Assembly: GCA_030696505.1 (NCBI GenBank)
Contig: JAUYSD010000317.1
Coordinates: 1-34,378, forward strand
Direction of reading: 5' to 3'
Origin: Sulfuritalea sp.
Lineage (GTDB): Bacteria; Pseudomonadota; Gammaproteobacteria; Burkholderiales; Rhodocyclaceae
DNA length: 34,378 bases
This document shows positions 7,660-15,206 of this stretch, in pieces (within the stretch, counting starts at the first letter, position 1; each line of letters begins with the position of its first letter). The translations under genes were made by a program, and so were the position numbers. Under the pieces are notes generated by a model. The model was not told where the DNA came from. It made no database searches and saw only the letters and a list, made by a program, of their open reading frames with translations.

Positions 7660-7793
7660 GAAATACTTCGCCAAGCGTGCTGTGTCAGGTTCGAGCGCAG
7701 CGAGCCGACTAATAGCCTCCCCCGCGAGGGGGAGGATGGGAGGGGGAGGGGCCACTTGCCAGCTTGCGGCGCTGTAACGTCAAGGTATTTCAT
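7660..7793. repeat. Intergenic element bounded by an 8-bp inverted repeat, with internal GNRA-loop hairpin
   Basis: TGAAATAC (7660-7667) and GTATTTCA (7786-7793) are perfect complements bounding ~134 bp. Inside, CCTCCCCC (7716-7723) pairs with GGGGGAGG (7728-7735) across a GCGA tetraloop, then a second G-rich stretch follows. A similar pyrimidine-to-purine hairpin with a G-rich tail occurs after the hemerythrin gene at 28717-28766. Possibly a small mobile or REP-like element, or a bidirectional terminator. No gene is visible between 7650 and 7935. Confidence 0.4.
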
Positions 7794-7861
7794 GATGCGG
7801 GGTGGTTCATCGAAGCCATGTGCGTGAGCAGGGTGGCGCGATTGTACCGGCCGCCCGGGAA

Positions 7862-7890
7862 TTGACATTTGTAGGCTCATTGCGCAGACT
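7862..7890 (+). promoter_or_regulatory. Sigma-70-type promoter of the acyl-CoA operon
   Basis: TTGACA at 7862-7867 matches the -35 consensus exactly. CAGACT at 7885-7890, 17 bp away, matches 3 of 6 of the -10. It lies directly upstream of two PsrA-like operators and the TetR gene. Confidence 0.55.
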
Positions 7891-7917
7891 GAAACAACTG
7901 TTTGAAACCCTTGTTTG
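7891..7917. promoter_or_regulatory. Two tandem PsrA-type operator sites
   Basis: GAAACAACTGTTTG (7891-7904) and GAAACCCTTGTTTG (7904-7917) each fit (G/C)AAAC-N4-GTTT(G/C), the published PsrA-box form with N2-4 spacing. They share one G and are centred 13 bp apart. They start immediately after the predicted -10, ideal for repression. The regulator encoded 19 bp downstream is itself PsrA-like, so autoregulation is the simplest reading. Confidence 0.65.
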
Positions 7918-7935
7918 TCAAAGGCATGGCCGCCC

Positions 7936-8619
7936 ATGGAACCCGATACCCGCTCCCGCATTCTCGACGCCGCCGAAAAACTGCTGGTGCAGCATGGCCT
8001 CGATGCGACCACGCTGCGCATGATCACGACCGAGGCGCAGGCCAACCTGGCCGCGGTGAACTACCACTTCGGTTCCAAGGAGGCGCTGATCGAGGCGGTG
8101 TTCCGCCGCCGCCTGACCTGGCTCAACGAGCAGCGCATCGCCGCCCTGGATGCCTTCGAGGCCGAGGCCCAGGGCGCGCCGCTGAAGCCGCGGCAAATCG
8201 TCGAGGCGTTTTTCGGCGTGGCGATCCGCATGGCGGCCGACAAGGGCGGCGGCCAGAGCTTCATGCGCCTGCTCGGGCGCACCTACACCGAACCTTCGGA
8301 TTTCGTGCGCAGCTTTCTCGCCGCGGAATACGCCGAAGTCATCGCGCGCTTCAAGGCGGCCTTCTTCAAGGCGCTGCCCGATGTGCCGCAGGAGGAATTC
8401 CTCTGGCGCTTCCATTTCATGATGGGCGCGCTGTCCTATGCCATCTCGGGCGCCGATGCACTGCGCCTGCTGGGGCCGATCGACGAGCCCGACCCCGACG
8501 CGCTCTATGCGCGGCTGATGAGCTTCCTCATCGGCGGCCTGCGCGCGCCGCTACCGACGCCGGCGCCGGCGAGCCAGGCCAAAGCCGCGAAGAAGCCGCG
8601 CGGCAAGCGGGCGGCCTGA
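7936..8619 (+). CDS. TetR-family regulator, PsrA-like (fatty-acid metabolism)
   Basis: 227-aa TetR repressor. The DNA-binding domain spans about 5-50 (SRILDAAEKLLVQHGLDATT then MITTEAQANLAAVNYHFGSKEAL). The NLAAVNYHFGSK recognition helix is the form seen in Pseudomonas PsrA, which senses long-chain fatty acids or acyl-CoAs and controls beta-oxidation genes. The ligand domain follows, with a basic C-terminal tail (KAAKKPRGKRAA). ATG 7936 is chosen because the domain begins there; a TTG 7 codons upstream (7915) overlaps the operator. Downstream genes MaoC, FadB-like and YciA lie on the same strand at short spacing. Confidence 0.82.
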   Translation: MEPDTRSRILDAAEKLLVQHGLDATTLRMITTEAQANLAAVNYHFGSKEALIEAVFRRRLTWLNEQRIAALDAFEAEAQGAPLKPRQIVEAFFGVAIRMAADKGGGQSFMRLLGRTYTEPSDFVRSFLAAEYAEVIARFKAAFFKALPDVPQEEFLWRFHFMMGALSYAISGADALRLLGPIDEPDPDALYARLMSFLIGGLRAPLPTPAPASQAKAAKKPRGKRAA

Positions 8620-8621
8620 GC

Positions 8622-8657
8622 ATGGCCGACTTCGCCAAGCGGATCGAAACCGTTTAG
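8622..8657 (+). CDS. Possible 11-codon ORF between the regulator and the MaoC gene
   Basis: ATG 8622 to TAG 8657 encodes MADFAKRIETV, lying in the 42-bp gap and ending 4 bp before the MaoC start, which lacks a ribosome-binding site of its own. It might serve as a translational coupler. Short ORFs of this size arise by chance, so this is tentative. Confidence 0.2.
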   Translation: MADFAKRIETV

Positions 8658-8661
8658 CGCC

Positions 8662-9549
8662 ATGCGCCCGCCGATCCTGCTCGACTACCGCGCCAAGCCC
8701 TCCGTCTTCGGCTTCATGGCCAATGTCTGGCGCCCCTCGCCGGGCTTTGCCGGCGACGGGCGGCTGCCCGATATCCTGGCGCGCTGGAGCGGCCACCGCT
8801 CCTCGCCGCGGGAACTCGACGATTTCTTCAAGCTGTCCGGCATGCCGCCGGGCGAGGGCCTGTCGATTCTCTATCCGCACACGGTCAGCTTTCCCATGCT
8901 GATGGCGGTGCTCAGCCATCCGGCATTTCCGCTGCCGATCTGGAAGGTGCTTCAGGTGCGCAACCGCCTGGTCCAGCACCAGCCGATCGCACCCGATGCG
9001 GTGCTGGATTTCAGCGTGCGCATGGGCGAACGGCGGGTGCTGGCAAAGGGCGTCGAAATGGATCTGCTGGTCGCGGCGCAAAGCGGCGGCCGCACCGTGT
9101 GGGAGGCCGTGGATACCTTCTATGCGCGCGGGCGCTACGGCGCCGCGACGCAGGGCGAGGTGGCCGCCAGCCCGACCGTGACGGGAAGCGCGGCGGCCGA
9201 GTGGCGCATGCCGCAGCACGGACGCTGGCGCTACGGCCTGCTCTCGGGCGACTTGAATCCGCTGCACATGAGCAACCTGTATGCGCGCCGCTTCGGCTAC
9301 GCGGGCGCCTTCGCCCATCCGCAGCGGGCCATCGGCCAGTGCCTCGGCCATCTCGGCGCCGCGCACCATGCGCCGATGCAGCTCGACACCTGGATCAAGG
9401 GTCCGGTCTTCTACGGCGCGCGGCTCGCCCTGCGCAGCGAGCCGCGCGCGGCCGAGCAGCTTTTCGCGCTGCACGTCGATGGCGATGCGCGGCCGGCCAT
9501 CGTCGGCCGCTTCGTCATTCCGCACGAGAACAAGGACACCCCCGCATGA
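8662..9549 (+). CDS. MaoC-like hotdog-fold acyl dehydratase
   Basis: 295-aa protein with a C-terminal hotdog domain carrying LSGDLNPLHMSNLYARRFGY, the (R)-hydratase motif with Asp197 and His202 as the expected catalytic pair (hydration/dehydration of 2-enoyl thioesters). The N-terminal half is longer than in stand-alone MaoC proteins and probably forms a second, degenerate hotdog. The 3' end overlaps the FadB-like gene as ATGA. In this operon it may supply (R)-3-hydroxyacyl-CoA or act on an unusual acyl chain. No clear Shine-Dalgarno precedes the ATG, so coupling from upstream translation is likely. Confidence 0.8.
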   Translation: MRPPILLDYRAKPSVFGFMANVWRPSPGFAGDGRLPDILARWSGHRSSPRELDDFFKLSGMPPGEGLSILYPHTVSFPMLMAVLSHPAFPLPIWKVLQVRNRLVQHQPIAPDAVLDFSVRMGERRVLAKGVEMDLLVAAQSGGRTVWEAVDTFYARGRYGAATQGEVAASPTVTGSAAAEWRMPQHGRWRYGLLSGDLNPLHMSNLYARRFGYAGAFAHPQRAIGQCLGHLGAAHHAPMQLDTWIKGPVFYGARLALRSEPRAAEQLFALHVDGDARPAIVGRFVIPHENKDTPA

Positions 9550-11483
9550 GCAAGTTCAAGCACTGGCGCCTCGAACGCGAAGCCGACGGGGTGGCCTGGG
9601 CCATCCTCGACACCGCGGATTCCTCGACCAACACGCTGGGCGCGGCGGTCATGACCGAGCTGGGCCTGCTGCTCGACGCATGCGAGCGGCAGCCGCCCAA
9701 GGGGCTGATTTTCAAGTCGGCCAAGGATGCCGGCTTCATCGCCGGCGCCAACATCGAGGAATTCGTTGCGTCGGATACACCGGAAAAGGCGCGCGCCCTG
9801 ATCCGGCGCGGCTGGGATACCTACAACCGCCTCGCCGCCGTCGGCTACCCGACGCTGGCGCTGGTGCGCGGCCACTGCATGGGCGGTGGCACCGAGCTGG
9901 CGCTGGCCTGCCGCTACCGCATCGCGGTCGATGAGCCCGGCACCAAGTTCGCGCTGCCCGAAGTCCTGCTCGGCATAGTTCCCGGCTGGGGCGGCATGCT
10001 GCGCCTGCCGCAACTGGTCGGCCCGGCGGCGGCGCTGGACATGATGCTGAGCGGCAGGAACATCGACGCGAAGCGCGCGAAGAAGATGGGCCTGGCCGAC
10101 GAGTGCCTGCCGCCGGGCGACATGGACAATGCCGCGCGCATGCTGCTGCTGTCGGGCCGGCCACCGCGCCGCCTGCCTTTCATGCAAAGTCTGCTGAACG
10201 GGCCGCTGAAAAGCTTTGTCGCCCGCGGCGCCCGGAAGCAAGTGGCAAAGCGCGCGCGGCCGGAGCACTATCCGGCGCCCTACGCGATCATCGACCAGTG
10301 GCAGCACTACGCCGGCAACACGCTGGCAGTGCCGGCCGAGCGGCCGACCTCGCTCGAAGCACTGGTGAGCCACCCGACCACGCGCAATTTGATCCGCGTC
10401 TTTTTCCTGCAGGACCGGCTCAAGGGCTTCGGCAAAGGTGTGGAGAATTTCGCGCCGCGCCACGTGCATATCGTCGGCGCCGGCGTCATGGGCGGCGACA
10501 TCGCAGCCTGGTGCGTGCTGCGCGGCATGACGGTGACGCTGCAGGATCAATCGAAGGAGCAGATCGCGGCGGCCATCGACCGTGCCGCGACTTTCCTCGA
10601 GAAGAAGCTGCGCGACCCGAAGCTCGCCCGCATCGCGCTCGACCGTCTGATCGCCGACCCGGACGGTGACGGCCTGCGCCAGGCCGATGTCATCATCGAG
10701 GCGATATACGAGAACCTGGCAGCCAAGCAGGCGCTGTTCGCCGAGATCGAGGCACACGCCAGACCGGAGGCGCTGCTCGCCACCAACACTTCCTCGCTGA
10801 AGCTCACCGACATCGCGGCGACCTTGAGGAATCCCGCGCGCCTGGTCGGCATCCATTTCTTCAACCCGGTGGCGAAGATGCCGCTGGTCGAGGTCGTCGC
10901 CGGCGCCGCCACCGCGCCCGCGATCGCGATCGCGCAGAAGGCGGCGGCCTTCGTGCGCCGGATCGACAAGCTGCCGCTGCCGGTGCGGGACGCGCCGGGC
11001 TTCCTGGTCAATGCCGTGCTGGCACCCTACCTGCACGAGGCGATGCGCTGCGTCGATGAAGGCATATCACCCGAAACCATCGACGCCGCAATGGTCGCGT
11101 TCGGCATGCCGATGGGGCCGATCGAACTGGCCGATACCGTGGGCCTCGACATTGCCGTGGCCGCCGGCCGGCAACTGGTCGGCGCGGGCGATCCGCCGCA
11201 AAAGCTGGTGGAGCTGGTCAGCGCCGGGCATCTGGGCAGGAAGTCGGGCCAGGGTTTCTACACCTGGGTGGATGGCAAGCCGCAGAGAGTTGGCGCTGGT
11301 GACCCGGCGAATCCGGCCCTGGCGCAGCGCCTGCTCGAGCCCCTGCTGGCCGCGACGCAGCGCCTGGTGCGCGAGGGCGTGGTGGCGGATGCGGAACTGG
11401 CCGACGCCGGCGTGATCTTCGGCACCGGCTTCGCGCCGTATACTGGCGGTCCGATGAACTACCTGACGAGCGGAGAACGCTGA
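9546..11483 (+). CDS. Bifunctional enoyl-CoA hydratase / 3-hydroxyacyl-CoA dehydrogenase (FadB/FadJ-like)
   Basis: 645-aa beta-oxidation enzyme. The crotonase domain (about 1-200) has GHCMGGGTELALAC with Glu117 and FALPEVLLG with Glu139, matching the two catalytic glutamates of E. coli FadB. The NAD-binding domain has GAGVMG (311-316) and IHFFNPV with the catalytic His437. C-terminal dehydrogenase domain: DAPGFLVNAVLAPYLHEAM to GRKSGQGFYTW. It is shorter than FadB/FadJ (~715-730 aa), because the last domain is abbreviated after 590. Residues 581-588 (RVGAGDPA) are encoded by a copy of the dispersed repeat. Start ATG 9546 overlaps the MaoC stop. Confidence 0.9.
   Translation: MSKFKHWRLEREADGVAWAILDTADSSTNTLGAAVMTELGLLLDACERQPPKGLIFKSAKDAGFIAGANIEEFVASDTPEKARALIRRGWDTYNRLAAVGYPTLALVRGHCMGGGTELALACRYRIAVDEPGTKFALPEVLLGIVPGWGGMLRLPQLVGPAAALDMMLSGRNIDAKRAKKMGLADECLPPGDMDNAARMLLLSGRPPRRLPFMQSLLNGPLKSFVARGARKQVAKRARPEHYPAPYAIIDQWQHYAGNTLAVPAERPTSLEALVSHPTTRNLIRVFFLQDRLKGFGKGVENFAPRHVHIVGAGVMGGDIAAWCVLRGMTVTLQDQSKEQIAAAIDRAATFLEKKLRDPKLARIALDRLIADPDGDGLRQADVIIEAIYENLAAKQALFAEIEAHARPEALLATNTSSLKLTDIAATLRNPARLVGIHFFNPVAKMPLVEVVAGAATAPAIAIAQKAAAFVRRIDKLPLPVRDAPGFLVNAVLAPYLHEAMRCVDEGISPETIDAAMVAFGMPMGPIELADTVGLDIAVAAGRQLVGAGDPPQKLVELVSAGHLGRKSGQGFYTWVDGKPQRVGAGDPANPALAQRLLEPLLAATQRLVREGVVADAELADAGVIFGTGFAPYTGGPMNYLTSGER
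11286..11310 (+). repeat. Dispersed short repeat, copy 4 (inside the FadB-like gene)
   Basis: AGAGTTGGCGCTGG then TGACCCGGCGA, coding RVGAGDPA in a surface-type linker after the conserved GFYTW. The first 14 bp are identical to the copy in the NlpC lipoprotein gene. Confidence 0.55.
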
Positions 11484-11878
11484 TGCCTCACGAAGGCGTA
11501 CTGATACCGGGCCGCGAGCCCGTGCTGCGCGTGATGCCGATGCCGGCCGACATGAACGGCAACGGCGACATTTTCGGCGGCTGGGTCATGGCGCAATGCG
11601 ACGTCGCCGCCGCGATACCGGCGATGCGCCGCGCGCGCGGCCGCATCGCCACGGTGGCGGTCAATTCCTTCCTGTTCAAGCAGCCGATCTCGGTCGGCGA
11701 CATCGTCAGCTTCTACGCCGAGATCGTCCGCGTCGGCAGGACCTCGATCACCGTAGACGTCCAGGTCTTCGCCGAGCGCCATCCGGCCAATCCGGTGGTG
11801 GTCAAGGTGACCGAGGCGCAATTCACCTACGTCGCGATCAACGACGACGGCAGCAAGCGCGCCGTGCCGGCGGCATAG
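11483..11878 (+). CDS. yciA: YciA-like acyl-CoA thioesterase
   Basis: 131-aa hotdog-fold acyl-CoA hydrolase that releases free acid and CoA in the cytoplasm. NGNGDIFGGWVMAQCDVAAAIPA (about 25-47) is the hallmark active-site segment of the YciA/BACH group, with the catalytic Asp in AQCDVA. VNSFLFKQPISVGDIVSFYAEI is the second conserved strand-loop. TGATG overlaps the stop of the FadB-like gene, and GGAG lies 7 nt upstream. As the last gene of the acyl-CoA operon it could pull off blocked intermediates and recycle CoA. Confidence 0.88.
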   Translation: MPHEGVLIPGREPVLRVMPMPADMNGNGDIFGGWVMAQCDVAAAIPAMRRARGRIATVAVNSFLFKQPISVGDIVSFYAEIVRVGRTSITVDVQVFAERHPANPVVVKVTEAQFTYVAINDDGSKRAVPAA

Positions 11879-11918
11879 CGGCTTGATCCGGCGCGGATTG
11901 CCGCTGCGGGGAAGTTGA

Positions 11919-14027
11919 ATGGGATTCGCCGCTCGCTCCATTGAGGCGCTGGCGCGCGTCAGGCGCTGGGTGCAAAGCCCGGTGCGCGCCGTGCTGTTGC
12001 TCGGAACCCTGGCCATCGGCATGGTTCTGATTTCGACCGAGATCTACCTGGTCGGCTTGCGCGACAGCGAACTTAGGCATGCCGCCGAGGAAGCCGGCAG
12101 CATGAGCCGGGTCATCGGTGACCAGACCGCGCGCGCGCTGCAGGGCGTGCATCTGGTCATCGGCAGCGTGGTCGACCGGGTCAGCCAGCTCGAGCAGCGC
12201 CGGATTCCTCTCGATGATGGATTGATTCATGTGCTGCTCAGGTCGCGCATCGAGGGCATGCCGCATATCGGCGCCCTGTTCGTGGTCGATGAGCACGGCA
12301 AGGTGGTCAATGCCTCCGCCGAGTTTCCGATTCCCCAGGTGCAGGTGGCCGACCGCGACTATTTCCAGTTCCACCGCACCAAGCCGGGAGGCGATGTATT
12401 CATCGGTCCGCCGCTGGTGAACCGGATGGGCGGCGAATGGACGGTGCACATGAGCCACCGCATCAATCGGCCCGACGGCGCCTTCGCCGGTGTCGTGGTC
12501 GCGGCGCTGAATCTCGATTACTTCGAGCAGCTGCATAACCTCAAACTCGAATACATCAGCCCGATTGCGCTATACCTGAGCGACGGCCGCCTGCTGACGC
12601 GGACGCCGCGCAACGAAGCCATGATCGGGCGCGCTTTCGAGCTGCCGCCGCACCTCGCGGATGCGGGCGGAGCGCCGCCGGTCATGCGCTTCGGCGGGGA
12701 TGCGCCGGGTGTGGCGATCTATCGCGACATCGCGGGGTTTCCGTTGACTCTGGCGGTTTCTGCGCTGGATGCCGCCGCGCTCACCTCCTGGCGGGAGAAT
12801 GCGGTCACGCTGCGGCTCGGCGCCGGCGCCATGGCGGCCTTCATCGCCCTGATCACGCTGCTGCTGGTGCGCGAACTGAAGCGGGAGCAGGCCCTCGCCG
12901 AGAATCTTGCACAGACCGGCGAGACGCTGCAGGCGATGATCGATGCGGCACTGGACGCGATTGTCTCGGTCGACATGGCACAGCGCATCGTGCTGTTCAA
13001 CCCTGCCGCGGAAAAAATGTTTGCCTGCAGCGCGGCCGATGCGATCGGTGCGCCGCTGGCGCGCTTTCTGCCCGAACGCTACCGCGCGACGCATGAAAGG
13101 CATATCGCCGGGTTTCGCGAAGGCAGCGCCACGGCGCGGGCGATGGGCAACGAAGTGGTCGGCCTGCGTGCCAACGGCGAGGAATTCCCGGTCGAAACCA
13201 GCCTGTCGCAGGTGACCGTCGCCGGACAGACGCTATTCACCGCCGTGCTGCGCGATATCTCCGAACGGCAACGTGCCGAACTGGCCCTGACCGCGACCAA
13301 TGCCGAGCTGCGCCGGCTCTCCGAATCGCTGATCATGGTCCGCGAATCGGAACGCAACCGCATCGCCCGCGAGCTGCACGACGAACTGGGCCAACAGTTG
13401 ATGCGCCTGCGCCTCGATCTGTCCTCGCTGGCCGGGCCGCTGCAGAAGTCGCATCCCGAACTGGAAAAGCGGGTCAAGGTGATGAAGGACCTGCTGGCCG
13501 ACACCGTCGCTTCGGTACGCCGCATCACCACCGAGCTGCGCCCGCCCTTGCTCGACGACCTCGGTCTGGTCGCTGCCGCCGAATGGCTGACCAACGATTT
13601 TTCGCAGCGCAGCGGCGTCGCCATCGATGTCGATATCGATGCCGCCGCCGACGCCTGCGAAGCCGGCATGGCGACGGCGGTGTATCGCATCCTGCAGGAG
13701 GCGCTGACCAACGTCGCCCGCCACGCCGCCGCCAGCCGCGTCTCCGTCAGCCTGAAGCTGGAGCACGATGCGCTGCGTCTGGCGATCGAGGACGACGGCC
13801 GTGGCTTGCATTCGTCATTGGGAAGAATTTTTTGCGCCGGCAACGGCCTGGTCGGCATGCGCGAGCGCGTGCTGATGTTCAGCGGCCGGCTGAACATAGG
13901 CGAATCGGCCGCGGGTGGCGTGGCAATCGACGTGAGCCTGCCGCTCGGGCAGCGCGACGCCGAGCCGCTACCCGATGCCGCGGCCGCGGGCACGACCGCC
14001 GAGCCGATCCAGGAGCAGAGCACATGA
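11919..14027 (+). CDS. Membrane-bound PAS sensor histidine kinase (NarX/HisKA_3 type)
   Basis: 702-aa inner-membrane kinase. Transmembrane helices at about 24-45 and 299-317 enclose a ~250-residue periplasmic sensor region that looks like a PDC/Cache domain (IGALFVVDEHGKVVNASAEF, then ADRDYFQFHR). A PAS domain spans about 335-450 (MIDAALDAIVSVDMAQRIVLFNPAAEKMF). The HisKA_3 box is RNRIARELHDELGQQL with phospho-acceptor His487. ATPase motifs are EALTNVARHA (N-box), EDDGRG and NGLVGMRERV. It overlaps the response-regulator gene as ATGA. Placed directly before the cytochrome cluster, it probably senses a periplasmic ligand or redox signal controlling it; the signal is unknown. Confidence 0.9.
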   Translation: MGFAARSIEALARVRRWVQSPVRAVLLLGTLAIGMVLISTEIYLVGLRDSELRHAAEEAGSMSRVIGDQTARALQGVHLVIGSVVDRVSQLEQRRIPLDDGLIHVLLRSRIEGMPHIGALFVVDEHGKVVNASAEFPIPQVQVADRDYFQFHRTKPGGDVFIGPPLVNRMGGEWTVHMSHRINRPDGAFAGVVVAALNLDYFEQLHNLKLEYISPIALYLSDGRLLTRTPRNEAMIGRAFELPPHLADAGGAPPVMRFGGDAPGVAIYRDIAGFPLTLAVSALDAAALTSWRENAVTLRLGAGAMAAFIALITLLLVRELKREQALAENLAQTGETLQAMIDAALDAIVSVDMAQRIVLFNPAAEKMFACSAADAIGAPLARFLPERYRATHERHIAGFREGSATARAMGNEVVGLRANGEEFPVETSLSQVTVAGQTLFTAVLRDISERQRAELALTATNAELRRLSESLIMVRESERNRIARELHDELGQQLMRLRLDLSSLAGPLQKSHPELEKRVKVMKDLLADTVASVRRITTELRPPLLDDLGLVAAAEWLTNDFSQRSGVAIDVDIDAAADACEAGMATAVYRILQEALTNVARHAAASRVSVSLKLEHDALRLAIEDDGRGLHSSLGRIFCAGNGLVGMRERVLMFSGRLNIGESAAGGVAIDVSLPLGQRDAEPLPDAAAAGTTAEPIQEQST

Positions 14028-14665
14028 CCCGCGTTTTTCTGGCCGACGACCACTCCATCATTCGCGACGGCCTCAAGCAGATCCTGGCCGACACCGACGA
14101 CCTGGTGGTCAGCGGCGAGGCCGCCAACGGCAACGAACTGCTGGCGCGCCTGCAGACCGTGGAGTGCGACATCCTGGTGCTGGACATCTCGATGCCGGGC
14201 AAGAACGGCCTGGAACTGATCAAGCTGGTGCACCGCGATTATCCCCACCTGCCGATCCTGATACTCAGCATGCATCACGAGGATCAATATGCCATGCGCG
14301 CATTCCGCGCCGGCGCCGCCGGCTACATCACCAAGGAAAACGATGCGGACCTGCTGGTGGCGGCGATCCGCAAGGTCGCGGCGGGCGGCGTCCAGATCAG
14401 CGCCCATGTCGCCGAACTGATGGCGCGCCGGATCGGCTCGCACAGCGAGGCGCTGCCGCACACCCTGCTTTCCAACCGCGAATACCAGGTGTTCGAAATG
14501 CTGGTCGCGGGACTGGGCCCGAGCGAAATCGGCGCCGCGCTTTCGCTCAGCGTCAAGACCGTGAGCACGCACAAGTCGCGCATCCTGCAGAAGATGGGCC
14601 TGGCCAGCACCCCGGATCTGGTGCGCTATGCCATCGCCCACGAGCTGACCAATTTGCCGGGTTAG
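14024..14665 (+). CDS. NarL/LuxR-type response regulator
   Basis: 213-aa cytoplasmic regulator. The receiver domain has acidic pocket D8/D9, phospho-acceptor Asp54 (LVLDISMPGKNG) and Lys104 (GYITKE). The C-terminal LuxR helix-turn-helix spans about 145-205 (LSNREYQVFEMLVAGLGPSEIG to SVKTVSTHKSRILQKMGL). It is translationally coupled to the kinase (ATGA), so it is the cognate partner. The inverted repeat at 14694-14709 in the spacer to the cytochrome genes is the obvious candidate target. Confidence 0.93.
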   Translation: MTRVFLADDHSIIRDGLKQILADTDDLVVSGEAANGNELLARLQTVECDILVLDISMPGKNGLELIKLVHRDYPHLPILILSMHHEDQYAMRAFRAGAAGYITKENDADLLVAAIRKVAAGGVQISAHVAELMARRIGSHSEALPHTLLSNREYQVFEMLVAGLGPSEIGAALSLSVKTVSTHKSRILQKMGLASTPDLVRYAIAHELTNLPG

Positions 14666-14693
14666 CAGCGACGGCCAGCGCAGCCCGCGCGCG

Positions 14694-14709
14694 GTAGGAC
14701 TATTCCTAC
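14694..14709. promoter_or_regulatory. Perfect inverted repeat, candidate response-regulator site
   Basis: GTAGGA-CTAT-TCCTAC, 6-bp arms and 4-bp spacer, 29 bp after the regulator's stop and 156 bp before the first cytochrome gene. The size and symmetry fit dimeric LuxR/NarL-type binding. It is centred about 42 bp upstream of the start inferred from TATGGT at 14732-14737. Confidence 0.5.
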
Positions 14710-14731
14710 AATAACTTTAAGCGCTGGCCGA

Positions 14732-14737
14732 TATGGT
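14732..14737 (+). promoter_or_regulatory. Candidate -10 of the cytochrome operon
   Basis: TATGGT matches TATAAT at 4 of 6 positions. No good -35 lies 17 bp upstream, as expected for an activator-dependent promoter with the inverted repeat at 14694-14709 near -42. Confidence 0.35.
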
Positions 14738-14864
14738 GCAGTGCCGAAAAAGTTCAGAATCCCCTGCAATGTCAATGTCAACGCCGAAGCCCTGATCGCC
14801 ACGCCGAAGTGGCGCGACGAGACGAGCCGAAGCTGCGCAATTCAACTTGAAGGGGATCCGGACC

Positions 14865-15188
14865 ATGAAACGCCATCTTGCCGTTCTTGCCTGCAGCCTT
14901 GCTGTTGCAGTTCCCGCCCATGCCGCCGACGAGGCCGACGCGCTGGCCTTGCTGGAGGACAGCAAGTGCTTCAAGTGCCACAGCGTGGACAAGAAGAAGG
15001 ACGGCCCGGCCTACAAGGAAGTCGCCGCCAAGTACAAGGGCAAGCCGGAGGCGGAAGCCAAGCTGACCAAGCACGTGACGCAGCCGAGCAAGGTCAAGAT
15101 CGACGGCGTGGAGGAAGACCACGGCGCGGTGAAAGTCCGCAGCGAGGCGAGGATCAAGAACCTGGTGCAATGGATACTCTCGCGCTGA
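14865..15188 (+). CDS. Monoheme periplasmic c-type cytochrome lacking a methionine ligand
   Basis: 107-aa precursor with a Sec signal (MKRHLAVLACSLAVAVPAHA, cleavage about 20/21) and one heme site CFKCH (35-39). The fold resembles small class I cytochromes (C-terminal helix NLVQWILSR). No methionine remains after the signal peptide, so the usual distal Met ligand is absent. His70 and His86 are the only other histidines, and His86 lies about where Met is found in relatives. Bis-His or five-coordinate heme is inferred. AAGGGGA sits 9 nt before the ATG. First gene of the cytochrome cluster, it occupies the place of MtoD-like soluble shuttles. Confidence 0.85.
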   Translation: MKRHLAVLACSLAVAVPAHAADEADALALLEDSKCFKCHSVDKKKDGPAYKEVAAKYKGKPEAEAKLTKHVTQPSKVKIDGVEEDHGAVKVRSEARIKNLVQWILSR

Positions 15189-15206
15189 CAGGCGCCGAGG
15201 GACATC

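Noticed and set aside
8646-8656. GAAAC-C-GTTTA between the TetR and MaoC genes as a third PsrA box
   Set aside because: Spacing is one base, outside the N2-4 range, and the right arm ends in A. It is probably a chance near-palindrome.
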